Source of the DNA: IMCC26077 sp964561165 | Lineage (GTDB): Bacteria > Actinomycetota > Actinomycetes > Nanopelagicales > Nanopelagicaceae | Assembly (NCBI GenBank): GCA_964561165.1 | Contig: CAZLOJ010000007.1 | Coordinates: forward strand, 1-44,524 | DNA: 44,524 nucleotides | Direction: 5' to 3' | Shown: positions 7,549-15,336 of the stretch, piece by piece | Layout of the letters: every line of letters begins with the position of its first letter | Position numbering within the stretch: the stretch's first letter is position 1 | Program-made: the position numbers and the translations under genes | Notes under the pieces: generated by a model | What the model saw: the letters and a program-made list of their open reading frames with translations, nothing else | Databases searched by the model: none | Told to the model about the DNA's origin: nothing

Positions 7549-8042
7549 GCATCCTCCCTGTTGCGATCTTGGTGTTGATGCTGCTCGTAGTTTGGTACCT
7601 CTCGTTTACTGCAACGCGATTAGACCGACTCCATCATCGAGTGGACGTATCGTGGGCAAATCTCGATGCGGCGTTACGCACGCGCTCAGCTTTAGCGCTC
7701 GAGGTGGCGCGTTCGAATTTAACTGACCCTGCTACTTCGCTCTTATTGCTCGCCGCAGCGCACGTTGCTGTCATTGCCAATCAAGCAGAGCGTTTGGAAG
7801 CTGAAGAGGAGCTCTCGCGTCTACTGCTCTCACTCCTTGAAGAGGGCGCGCTCTCATCAGAGGATGAGATATTTCACGAGTTGTCACAGGCTCGGGAACG
7901 GCTTCGAATAGCAATTGCTCTGCATGTGGAGGCTGTTGTGCGTACTCAAGCGCAACGCGCTCGCCCCATCGTAAGAATCTTTCGTCTTGCCGGAAGAGCA
8001 CCACTACCGGTGCGATATCCATTTGAAGAGATACAGGTGTAA
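7545..8042 (+). CDS. Membrane-anchored conserved actinobacterial protein of unknown function
   Basis: 165-residue protein with an N-terminal membrane segment (about 3-20, ILPVAILVLMLLVVWYL) and a long alpha-helical, charged, partly coiled-coil body, a little like LemA proteins. It ends with the block RPIVRIFRLAGRAPLPVRYPFE, which I recall in actinobacterial proteins encoded after pimA, including the mycobacterial Rv2609c region; I do not know a function. Overlap with pimA (ATGA) suggests cotranslation and a role near the same membrane lipids, which is inference. Confidence 0.6.
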   Translation: MSILPVAILVLMLLVVWYLSFTATRLDRLHHRVDVSWANLDAALRTRSALALEVARSNLTDPATSLLLLAAAHVAVIANQAERLEAEEELSRLLLSLLEEGALSSEDEIFHELSQARERLRIAIALHVEAVVRTQAQRARPIVRIFRLAGRAPLPVRYPFEEIQV

Positions 8043-8046
8043 AAAA

Positions 8047-9129
8047 ATGAGAGCGATGCGATTTCCAAAACGTGGATTTGTTGCGCTATTTATCCTGCTG
8101 GCACTCACCTTCAGTGGTTGCACGCAAGTTTCGGACGGCAGCGGGGCGAATGGTAAGAACGGTAAGAAGTCCACCCCTGCTCCACCGCCGCCCATCAATC
8201 CACTGAGCGGTCGGATCGGAGAGAGCAATCCAGTGCTCGCGGTAAAAATTGATGACACAAAGCAAGCTAGACCGCAGATCGGATTGTTAGATGCTGATGT
8301 TGTGTACATCGAACAAGTTGAAGGAGGAGCAACGCGTCTTGCCGCTATTTACAGTTCGGTGTATCCCGCTCAGATTGGCCCAGTGCGAAGCGCTCGGATT
8401 AGTGACATGGAACTGCTTGCTCAATTTGGGAAAGTGGCCTTTGCCTTCTCGGGCGCACAACGAAAATTGCGTGCGGTTATTGATAACGCCAACTTGTACA
8501 ACCTTGGAGCAGAACGCGAAGGGCTCTCCGTCTACTCTCGAGATAAAGAACGTCGTGCGCCATGGAACATGATCTTGGATCCGCAGGCGCTTTTTGATCG
8601 AGCACAAAAGAGAGAGTTTGATATTGCTCGCGCAAAGAACATGGGGTGGAGCTTCAGCAAGAAAACCAAATTAGGCGAGGAGGTTCTCTCTGCTGAAATG
8701 AAGTGGCCTGGTGTTCGCTACGAAATATTTTGGTCAGAAGAATCCGATGGTTGGTTGATAGAACAGAGCGGCACGAGCAAAGATGATGCAAGTGGGGCTC
8801 CGATTCTCGCAAGCACCTTCGTAGTCCAAGTGGTTTCGATCACCGATTCCGAGTACGGAGATAAGTTCGGCGGGATAACTCCGCTGGTTACCACGATCGG
8901 TCAAGGCCCAGTATTCGTATTCCGCGATGGTCGAGTCATTGCCGGAACCTGGTCTCGCGCGGATGCGCTCAGTGGCACGACATTCACAACTGAGTTGGGC
9001 GAAGAGATTGCCTTTAAAGCGGGGCAAATTTGGTTCGCTTTGGTGGCCCAAGAGCCAACGATCACTTATCCGCCAGCGCCTCCAGCACCTGGAGAATCTG
9101 AAGGCGCCAGCCCATCCCCGACGAAGTAG
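8047..9129 (+). CDS. DUF3048 (YerB-like) lipoprotein
   Basis: A 360-residue exported lipoprotein. The N-terminus MRAMRFPKRG is basic, followed by a hydrophobic stretch and a lipobox ending in S-G-C with C25 as the lipidation site. A Gly/Asn/Lys and proline-rich linker precedes the DUF3048 domain, recognisable by NPVLAVKIDD, RPQIGLLDADVVYIEQVEGG and YPAQIGPVRSAR. A second half (about 210-335) ends with the WSRADA...ELGEEIAFKAGQIWF pattern of the family. A proline/serine-rich tail closes it. The function of DUF3048 is not settled. It starts 4 bp after the previous gene. Confidence 0.85.
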   Translation: MRAMRFPKRGFVALFILLALTFSGCTQVSDGSGANGKNGKKSTPAPPPPINPLSGRIGESNPVLAVKIDDTKQARPQIGLLDADVVYIEQVEGGATRLAAIYSSVYPAQIGPVRSARISDMELLAQFGKVAFAFSGAQRKLRAVIDNANLYNLGAEREGLSVYSRDKERRAPWNMILDPQALFDRAQKREFDIARAKNMGWSFSKKTKLGEEVLSAEMKWPGVRYEIFWSEESDGWLIEQSGTSKDDASGAPILASTFVVQVVSITDSEYGDKFGGITPLVTTIGQGPVFVFRDGRVIAGTWSRADALSGTTFTTELGEEIAFKAGQIWFALVAQEPTITYPPAPPAPGESEGASPSPTK

Positions 9130-9132
9130 ACT
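9127..9132 (+). promoter_or_regulatory. Possible -10 box of pdxST
   Basis: TAGACT overlaps the stop of the DUF3048 gene. Transcription would start near 9139 and give a leader of about 25 nt with GGGGAG before the pdxS ATG. No clear -35 is seen, so this is tentative. Confidence 0.35.
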
Positions 9133-9164
9133 TCAGCGGACCGGAAGAGAGTATTGGGGAGAAT

Positions 9165-10052
9165 ATGAGTGAGGTAACGGGCACTTCGCGAGTTAAGCGC
9201 GGCATGGCTGAAATGCTCAAAGGCGGCGTCATTATGGACGTAGTCAATGCGGAACAAGCTCGAATTGCCGAAGATGCAGGCGCCGTTGCCGTTATGGCCC
9301 TAGAGCGCGTTCCTGCTGATATCCGCGCGCAAGGTGGCGTGGCGCGCATGTCGGATCCATCGATGATTCAGGAAATTCAAAAGGCGGTTTCGATTCCCGT
9401 TATGGCGAAAGCAAGAATTGGCCATTTTGCGGAGGCGCAAATCTTGCAAGAGCTCGGCGTTGATTACATCGACGAATCCGAGGTGCTCACCCCAGCAGAT
9501 TACGAAAACCACATTGACAAATGGAATTTCACGGTGCCATTCGTTTGCGGTGCGACAAATCTTGGGGAAGCGCTCCGCAGAATCAACGAAGGCGCGGCAA
9601 TGATTCGCTCTAAAGGTGAAGCTGGCACTGGAGATGTTTCCAATGCCACGACACATATCCGGAAGATCACTGGCGAGATTCGACGTCTCACGGCAATGCG
9701 CGAAGACGAACTCTACGTAGCAGCGAAAGAGTTGCAAGCACCTTTTGCCTTAGTGAAAGAAGTTGCGGAAACTGGAAAACTTCCTGTAGTGCTTTTCACG
9801 GCGGGCGGAATCGCTACCCCTGCTGATGCATCGATGATGATGCAGTTGGGTGCCGATGGAGTCTTCATCGGTTCGGGAATTTTCAAATCTGGAAACCCTG
9901 CGCAACGGGCATCTGCTTGCGTGAAAGCCACAACCTTCTTCGATGACCCTAAGGTGGTGGCCGAAGTTTCCAGAGGTCTTGGTGATGCCATGGTTGGCAT
10001 TAACGTCTCCGACATTCCTGTGCCACACCGCCTTGCAGAGCGCGGTTGGTGA
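9165..10052 (+). CDS. pdxS: Pyridoxal 5'-phosphate synthase subunit PdxS
   Basis: PdxS builds pyridoxal phosphate from ribose 5-phosphate, glyceraldehyde 3-phosphate and ammonia supplied by PdxT; it forms dodecamers in the cytoplasm. The 295-residue protein keeps the catalytic residues D25 (VIMDV), K82 (MAKARIGHF) and K150 (RSKGEAGTG), plus ALERVPADIR. The length is typical. It has a Shine-Dalgarno-like GGGGAG just upstream. The stop overlaps pdxT. In mycobacteria a thioesterase gene sits between the two subunits; here they are directly joined. Confidence 0.97.
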   Translation: MSEVTGTSRVKRGMAEMLKGGVIMDVVNAEQARIAEDAGAVAVMALERVPADIRAQGGVARMSDPSMIQEIQKAVSIPVMAKARIGHFAEAQILQELGVDYIDESEVLTPADYENHIDKWNFTVPFVCGATNLGEALRRINEGAAMIRSKGEAGTGDVSNATTHIRKITGEIRRLTAMREDELYVAAKELQAPFALVKEVAETGKLPVVLFTAGGIATPADASMMMQLGADGVFIGSGIFKSGNPAQRASACVKATTFFDDPKVVAEVSRGLGDAMVGINVSDIPVPHRLAERGW

Positions 10053-10648
10053 AGAAAAGAGTCGGAGTTCTCGCGCTTCAAGGAGATGTGCGAGAACACT
10101 GTAATGCGATTCAGAAAAGCGGCGGAATCGATTCTTTAGTTCGTCGTCCCGATGACCTTAAAAGTATCGATGCATTGATTTTGCCGGGTGGTGAATCGAC
10201 CACAATTGAGAAGCTCCTCCATATTTTCAATCTTTTTCATCCCTTAAAAGAGGCGATTACCGCTGGATTGCCGGTTTTCGGAACGTGTGCGGGCATGATC
10301 TTGTTGGCAAAAGAGATTCTTGATGGAAGTTCAGATCAAGATTCGCTGGCGGCCATGGATATCACGGTGCGACGGAATGCATTTGGCAGACAAGTAGATT
10401 CCTTCGAGAAAGAGTTGGATCTACATTCGATCGACGCAGGTGTGATAACCGCAGTTTTCATTCGAGCGCCCTGGATTGAGCGTTACGGTCCCGCAGTCGA
10501 GATTATCGCCACTGTGCAGAGCGACTCGGGCGTCCACCCAGTGTTGGCCCGCCAAGGCCGCTTACTAGCCTCATCATTCCATCCAGAGATAGTCGTGGGG
10601 GATCGTTACGGTGTGCACGAGTTCTTCATCAACAAAGTAGCAAGTTAG
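10049..10648 (+). CDS. pdxT: Pyridoxal 5'-phosphate synthase glutaminase subunit PdxT
   Basis: Class I glutamine amidotransferase that feeds ammonia to PdxS. The 199-residue protein shows LALQGDVREH, PGGEST, the nucleophile in GTCAGM (C80), and the His/Glu pair in SFHPE (H178, E180), so the triad is complete. The GTG at 10049 is chosen because it overlaps the pdxS stop as GTGA; a TTG at 10046 is one codon earlier. Context and motifs leave little doubt. Confidence 0.95.
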   Translation: MKKRVGVLALQGDVREHCNAIQKSGGIDSLVRRPDDLKSIDALILPGGESTTIEKLLHIFNLFHPLKEAITAGLPVFGTCAGMILLAKEILDGSSDQDSLAAMDITVRRNAFGRQVDSFEKELDLHSIDAGVITAVFIRAPWIERYGPAVEIIATVQSDSGVHPVLARQGRLLASSFHPEIVVGDRYGVHEFFINKVAS

Positions 10649-10660
10649 CTCTCTGGTTCA

Positions 10661-10666
10661 TAGACT
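10661..10666 (+). promoter_or_regulatory. Putative -10 box of the yebC-ruvCAB operon
   Basis: TAGACT lies in the 47-bp gap after pdxT. Transcription would start near 10673 and leave a short leader with TAGGAG 5 nt before the yebC ATG. A 10-bp palindrome overlaps its last base. Confidence 0.45.
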
Positions 10667-10675
10667 GAGCGCTCA
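10666..10675. repeat. 10-bp perfect palindrome at the yebC promoter
   Basis: TGAGCGCTCA is its own reverse complement and covers the DNA between the -10 box and the expected transcription start of yebC-ruvCAB. It may be an operator; it does not resemble the actinobacterial LexA site (GAAC-N4-GTTC). Confidence 0.4.
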
Positions 10676-10695
10676 GAAGAAATTTAGGAGTAGTC

Positions 10696-11445
10696 ATGTC
10701 AGGTCATTCCAAGTGGGCGACGACCAAACATAAGAAAGCAATTCTCGATTCGCGTCGCGCTAAAACTTTTGCCAAACTCATCAAGGCAATCGAAGTAGCT
10801 GCTCGCACTGGCGGTCCTGACCCAGCAGGCAATCCGACTCTCTTTGATGCTTTAGCTAAGGCACGAAAAAATTCAGTTCCATCGGACAACATTGATAGAG
10901 CGTTAAAGCGTGGGGCGGGCCTTGAATCGGGCGGCGCAAACTGGGAAACGATTATGTATGAAGGTTATGGCCCGAATGGAGTCGCGCTGCTTATCGAGTG
11001 CCTCTCAGATAATCGAAATCGCGCAGCAGGAGAGGTTCGACTCGCTGTCACTCGTAACGGAGGCAGTATGGCCGATCCGGGTTCAGTGTCATATCTTTTT
11101 GGGCGGCGTGGTGTCATCATTGTGAAAAAGAGCTCGAGCGTTACCGAAGATTCTTTGATGAATATCGTGATCGATGCTGGAGCAGAAGAGATCAATGACC
11201 TTGGAGAGAACTTTGAGATTGTCTCCGATCCATCTGCGATGGCTTCAGTGCGAAAGTCCCTGGATGAAGCGGGAATCGAGTATGAATCTGCGGACACCCC
11301 GTTCTTGCCAACAGTTTCAGTGCCGCTCGACAACGAAGGCGCAAGTAAAGTTTTCAAGCTCATCGAGGCAATCGAGGATTGCGATGACGTGCAGAATGTT
11401 TACGCCAACTTCGACATTTCTGACGAAGTGATGGCTACTCTGTAG
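10696..11445 (+). CDS. yebC: YebC/TACO1 family protein
   Basis: A 249-residue member of the YebC family. It starts MSGHSKWATTKHKKAILDSRRAKTF and carries YEGYGPNGVALLIECLSDNRNR and GSVSYLFGRRG, all strongly conserved in the family. Members are annotated as transcription regulators; the mitochondrial relative TACO1, and more recent bacterial work, point to a role in translation of difficult (proline-rich) stretches. A TAGGAG ribosome site lies 5 nt before the ATG. It is followed after 2 bp by ruvC, the usual bacterial order. Confidence 0.95.
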   Translation: MSGHSKWATTKHKKAILDSRRAKTFAKLIKAIEVAARTGGPDPAGNPTLFDALAKARKNSVPSDNIDRALKRGAGLESGGANWETIMYEGYGPNGVALLIECLSDNRNRAAGEVRLAVTRNGGSMADPGSVSYLFGRRGVIIVKKSSSVTEDSLMNIVIDAGAEEINDLGENFEIVSDPSAMASVRKSLDEAGIEYESADTPFLPTVSVPLDNEGASKVFKLIEAIEDCDDVQNVYANFDISDEVMATL

Positions 11446-11447
11446 CA

Positions 11448-11951
11448 ATGAAGGTATTGGGGATCGACCCAGGGCTCACCCGATGTGGGGTCGGAGTCCT
11501 TACTGGCGAACCCGGCAAAACTCTCTCCTTTGTAGCGGTAGGTGTGATCTCAACTGCTCCGACAGCGCCTCTTGCCGAGCGCTTGCATGCCATCAATCAA
11601 GGACTCTCTGAATGGATTGATCGCCATCAGCCAGACGAAATATCGGTGGAGCGAGTTTTTGTGCAGGCAAATAGACGCTCTGCAATGGAAACTGCTCAAG
11701 CCGCTGGCTTGGCTCTGACCTTGGCGGCAGCTCGCAACATTCCAGTTTCTTTGCACACGCCAAGTGAAGTAAAGGCTGCGGTAACTGGATCGGGTCGCGC
11801 GGATAAGGCTCAAGTGGGTGAGATGGTTCGACGCTTACTTCGTCTGAAAGAGGTTCCCAGTCCAGCAGATGCTGCGGATGCTCTAGCGCTTGCCATCTGT
11901 CATATCTACCAAAGTTCTATGCGCGCAAAGATTGGTGCTGCCAAACAATGA
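11448..11951 (+). CDS. ruvC: Holliday junction resolvase RuvC
   Basis: RuvC cuts Holliday junctions during recombinational repair. The 167-residue protein contains the four acidic active-site residues: D7 in GIDPGL, E68 in SVERVF, and D141 and D144 in PADAADALA. The ATG is 2 bp after the yebC stop. Its own stop overlaps the ruvA start (ATGA), so ruvC, ruvA and ruvB are likely made together. Confidence 0.96.
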   Translation: MKVLGIDPGLTRCGVGVLTGEPGKTLSFVAVGVISTAPTAPLAERLHAINQGLSEWIDRHQPDEISVERVFVQANRRSAMETAQAAGLALTLAAARNIPVSLHTPSEVKAAVTGSGRADKAQVGEMVRRLLRLKEVPSPADAADALALAICHIYQSSMRAKIGAAKQ

Positions 11952-12580
11952 TTGCCACACTTCGCGGAAAGGTATTAGCGGCCACCGAGCAAGCCTTGGT
12001 AATTGATGTCAATGGGGTGGGTTTCTCTGTAATGGTCACGCCAACAGTTCGGTTAAGCGCTGAGATTGGCAATGAATTATTTCTACATACCACGTTACTC
12101 GTGCGCGAGGACGCTCTCACTTTGTTTGGATATCAATCAATAGCAGAGCGCGAATTCTTTTTACTTTTGCAAACTGTCTCTGGAATCGGTCCCAAAGTTT
12201 CGCATGCGATTCTAAGTTCACTTTCACTCAATCAATTGATTTCAGCTGTGAGCTCCGGCGATACGAAAACTCTTGAACAAGTATCCGGATTAGGGAAGAA
12301 GGGCGCTCAGCGGATTATTCTCGAATTAAAAGAGAAAGTTGCGCACTTCACCATCGTTGATCAAAAAAATCAATCACCTAACGCGCCAAGCTCACTTTCG
12401 GTGGCCGAAGCGCTTGCGGGCTTGGGTTTTAACGCACGCGAAATAGACCATGCGTTGGAAATTCTTCAGACAAGCGCTGCTGAATCTATTGAGGAAAAGT
12501 TAAAAATTGCCCTAGTGGCGCTGCAAAGTGGCGGGCAAGGAAATACTAAAGCGCGCACGACGGAGAATGATCGTGTCTGA
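11948..12580 (+). CDS. ruvA: Holliday junction branch migration protein RuvA
   Basis: RuvA tetramers hold the four-way junction and guide the RuvB motor. The 210-residue protein has the N-terminal OB fold (MIATLRGKV...VDVNGVGF), the helix-hairpin-helix repeats TVSGIGPKVSHAIL and QVSGLGKKGAQRIILELK, and a C-terminal domain (about 150-200, VAEALAGLGFNAREID) that contacts RuvB. The tail is polar. It overlaps ruvB by 8 bp. Confidence 0.95.
   Translation: MIATLRGKVLAATEQALVIDVNGVGFSVMVTPTVRLSAEIGNELFLHTTLLVREDALTLFGYQSIAEREFFLLLQTVSGIGPKVSHAILSSLSLNQLISAVSSGDTKTLEQVSGLGKKGAQRIILELKEKVAHFTIVDQKNQSPNAPSSLSVAEALAGLGFNAREIDHALEILQTSAAESIEEKLKIALVALQSGGQGNTKARTTENDRV
12562..12565 (+). promoter_or_regulatory. 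Ribosome binding site deciding the ruvB start
   Basis: GGAG lies 7 nt before the GTG at 12573 but only 1 nt before the ATG at 12567, so the GTG is the better start. Confidence 0.55.
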
Positions 12581-13643
12581 CGACCAAATCCTCTCGCCCC
12601 ATTCGGATGGTGAAGAAGTTAGCGCCGAAGGAGCGCTTCGACCACGAACTCTGAAAGAATTTGTGGGGCAACAGCGTATTAAAGATCAATTAGGTTTAGT
12701 GCTTTCAGCCTCGAAAAAACGCGGTCACGTTGCTGACCATATTCTTTTGGCTGGACCTCCCGGACTTGGTAAGACGACACTTGCGCACATCGTGGCAGAG
12801 GAGATTGGCGCGGGGATTCGACTTACCAGCGGACCAACTCTTCAACGCGCCGGTGACGTAGCGGCCATTCTCTCCTCTATCGCTGAAGGTGAAATTCTTT
12901 TCATCGATGAAATTCATCGCATGTCACGACCAGCCGAGGAGATGCTCTACTTGGCGATGGAAGATTTTCGCGTCGACATTATTGTGGGGAAAGGGCCTGG
13001 AGCCACAGCAATACCGCTAGAGCTACCGCGCTTCACTTTAATTGGCGCTACCACTCGGGCAGGACTGCTGCCAAGTCCTCTCCGAGATCGATTTGGATTT
13101 ACTGCGCAATTGGATTTCTATGAGAGCGCGGAGTTGCAAGAGGTTGTTGCACGGAGCGCAGAGTTGTTGCAGATTCGAATTGATACGTCGGCACTTGGCG
13201 AGATTGCCAGTCGCTCCCGCGGAACACCACGTATCGCTAACCGACTTCTTCGAAGAGTTCGTGATTACGGTGAAGTACACGGATCGGGACGCTCGCTAAC
13301 CGAGCGAGAGGTCCATGCGGCGTTAGAGCTTTATGAAGTGGATGAATTGGGTCTTGATCGTTTGGACCGCGCGTTGTTGTTAGCTCTAATCGAGCGTTTC
13401 GGCGGAGGGCCTGTTGGTCTGTCCACGATGGCGATGGCAGTAGGCGAAGAGAATGAAACTATCGAAAGTATCTGTGAACCATTCTTGCTTCGCGCTGGTT
13501 TGTTGGCGCGCACCCCACGCGGGCGAATGGCGACCCCTGCCGCATGGCTGCATCTAGGTCGTACTCCGCCTGCGCCGGGCGCTCCACTTGCTCCCACATT
13601 TATCTCCGAAACGGAGGCGCAAATACTCAATTTCGGTGATTAG
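12573..13643 (+). CDS. ruvB: Holliday junction DNA helicase RuvB
   Basis: RuvB is the AAA+ motor that drives branch migration. With the GTG start the protein has 356 residues and begins MSDDQILSPH. Seen are RPRTLKEFVGQ, Walker A GPPGLGKT (61-68), Walker B ILFIDEIHR, sensor 1 IGATTRAG, the arginine-finger region PLRDRFG, and the C-terminal winged helix with RTPRGR. It lies inside the ruvA end. In most Actinobacteria yajC follows; here the next gene is secD after only 34 bp. Confidence 0.96.
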   Translation: MSDDQILSPHSDGEEVSAEGALRPRTLKEFVGQQRIKDQLGLVLSASKKRGHVADHILLAGPPGLGKTTLAHIVAEEIGAGIRLTSGPTLQRAGDVAAILSSIAEGEILFIDEIHRMSRPAEEMLYLAMEDFRVDIIVGKGPGATAIPLELPRFTLIGATTRAGLLPSPLRDRFGFTAQLDFYESAELQEVVARSAELLQIRIDTSALGEIASRSRGTPRIANRLLRRVRDYGEVHGSGRSLTEREVHAALELYEVDELGLDRLDRALLLALIERFGGGPVGLSTMAMAVGEENETIESICEPFLLRAGLLARTPRGRMATPAAWLHLGRTPPAPGAPLAPTFISETEAQILNFGD

Positions 13644-13663
13644 ACCCCAGTAGAAAAGGGCTC

Positions 13664-13669
13664 TAGACT
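13664..13669 (+). promoter_or_regulatory. Putative -10 box of secDF (leaderless)
   Basis: TAGACT ends 8 nt before the secD GTG at 13678. There is no Shine-Dalgarno sequence between them, so a leaderless secDF message is likely. Confidence 0.5.
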
Positions 13670-13677
13670 TCGCCCTT

Positions 13678-15336
13678 GTGTCTACCTCGTCCTCGCGCAC
13701 CTCACGTCCAGGTCGCGCCATCGTGGCCCTTTTGGTCATCCTCATCGCTGGCGCTTCGGTAATTTTCCTCCAAGGAACAACCAAGATTCGCTTTGGTCTT
13801 GATCTTCAAGGCGGCACGAGCGTGGTCTTGCAGCCCCGTGTCGACGGAGCTTCGGGCTCGGTCACTGCCGCGTCGATAGATCAAGCAGTTTCCATCATTC
13901 GCCAACGCGTGAACTCCCTTGGCGTTGCTGAGAGTGAAGTGGTGGCTCAAGGAAGCGGTATTAACCGACAGATTGTGATTTCCGTGCCAGGCGAATCTGG
14001 TGAACGAGTGGTTGACTTAGTAGGTCAAACAGCAGAACTTCGTTTCCGACAGGTACTTGCCGTTGGCAGCGCAGTTGAAGCGCCAGCTGCTCCTGCGCCT
14101 GCTCCTGCGCCATCAGCATCAGCAGAAAGTTCTGCAACACCAGCACCATCGGGGAGTAAGTTAAAGAAGAGCGCCCCGATTATGTCTGACCCATCGCCGG
14201 CAGCTTCGCCCATTGTTACTCCAAATACCACTGCGAATCCGCAGCCAGTTGCTACCCCAGCAGATGCTCAGGTCAGCGATGAGTTATCGCAGCAATTTGC
14301 CACACTTGACTGCACCGACGAAAAGAATTTAGTAGGCGGCGGAGACGATCCTGACAAGCCGCTTGTGACATGTGATCGCGATGGAACCAGTCGTTTTGTA
14401 CTTGGACCTGCTGAAGTGCTTGGTCGACAAGTGCGAACTGCTACGGCAGGCATCGATCAACAGGGTACCGGTGGCTGGTTTGTCTCACTCGCCTTCAATA
14501 AAGATGGCACGAAGAAATTTGGTGAAATTACTCAACGAGTAGTGTCACTGACTCCTCCACAAAACCAAGTCGCAATCGTGCTCGATGGGTTGGTTGTCTC
14601 TGCACCTCGAATCATCGATGCCATTCTTGGTGGACAGGCACAGATCACTGGAAACTTCACACAACAAGAGGCAAGCGATCTGGCGAATGTATTGAAATAT
14701 GGTTCGTTGCCGCTGGCCTTCGACCGCGGCGAAGTGCAGCAAGTTTCACCAACTTTGGGTAGCGACCAATTACGTGCAGGCATCCTTGCGGGAGCTCTGG
14801 GCTTGCTACTGGTTATCGTCTATTCATTCTTCTACTATCGCGCCCTTGGAATCGTCACTGTCGGCTCATTAGCCTTAGCGGCGCTTTTGCTGTGGATGGC
14901 GGCGATCATTCTCGGCAAGAACTTAGGGTTCACGCTTACATTGGCAGGCATCGCTGGAACCATTGTTGCTATTGGTATCACAGCCGACTCTTTCATTATC
15001 TACTTCGAGCGTTTGCGCGATGAAATCCGCGAAGGCAGAACTTTCCGTTCAGCAGTAGAGAGCGCATGGGTTCGCGCGCGACGAACAATCGTCATCTCAG
15101 ATCTTGTCTCACTCATCGCAGCAACACTTCTCTTCATCTTCGCAATTGGCGGGGTCCGAGGATTCGCTTTCACTTTGGGATTAACCACCATTATTGATTT
15201 GTTGATCATCTTCTTATTCACCAAGCCGTTGATCACCCTCTTGGCGAAAGTTCCATTCTTCGCAAACGGTCATCCACTCTCTGGGTTGGATGCACGACGT
15301 GTCATTCGCGGAAATACCGGAGGTAAGCAATCATGA
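13678..15336 (+). CDS. secD: Protein translocase subunit SecD
   Basis: SecD and SecF form a membrane complex that uses the proton motive force to help exported proteins leave the SecYEG channel. The 552-residue protein has a first membrane helix (about 14-32), the FGLDLQGGTSVVL motif (39-51), and a large external part. This includes an Ala/Pro/Ser-rich linker (about 131-200) and two cysteines (C212, C232) that could form a disulfide. Five C-terminal helices follow, with GIAGTIVAIGITADSFI and FERLRDEIREG. The linker is common in actinobacterial SecD. The GTG start follows a TAGACT box. Confidence 0.95.
   Translation: MSTSSSRTSRPGRAIVALLVILIAGASVIFLQGTTKIRFGLDLQGGTSVVLQPRVDGASGSVTAASIDQAVSIIRQRVNSLGVAESEVVAQGSGINRQIVISVPGESGERVVDLVGQTAELRFRQVLAVGSAVEAPAAPAPAPAPSASAESSATPAPSGSKLKKSAPIMSDPSPAASPIVTPNTTANPQPVATPADAQVSDELSQQFATLDCTDEKNLVGGGDDPDKPLVTCDRDGTSRFVLGPAEVLGRQVRTATAGIDQQGTGGWFVSLAFNKDGTKKFGEITQRVVSLTPPQNQVAIVLDGLVVSAPRIIDAILGGQAQITGNFTQQEASDLANVLKYGSLPLAFDRGEVQQVSPTLGSDQLRAGILAGALGLLLVIVYSFFYYRALGIVTVGSLALAALLLWMAAIILGKNLGFTLTLAGIAGTIVAIGITADSFIIYFERLRDEIREGRTFRSAVESAWVRARRTIVISDLVSLIAATLLFIFAIGGVRGFAFTLGLTTIIDLLIIFLFTKPLITLLAKVPFFANGHPLSGLDARRVIRGNTGGKQS

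Noticed and set aside
10649..10695. LexA (SOS) box before yebC-ruvCAB
   Set aside because: No GAAC-N4-GTTC or close variant is present; the palindrome there has a different sequence.
14080..14160. Tandem GCTCCTGC-type repeats in secD
   Set aside because: They encode the Ala/Pro linker common in actinobacterial SecD and stay in frame; not an independent repeat element.
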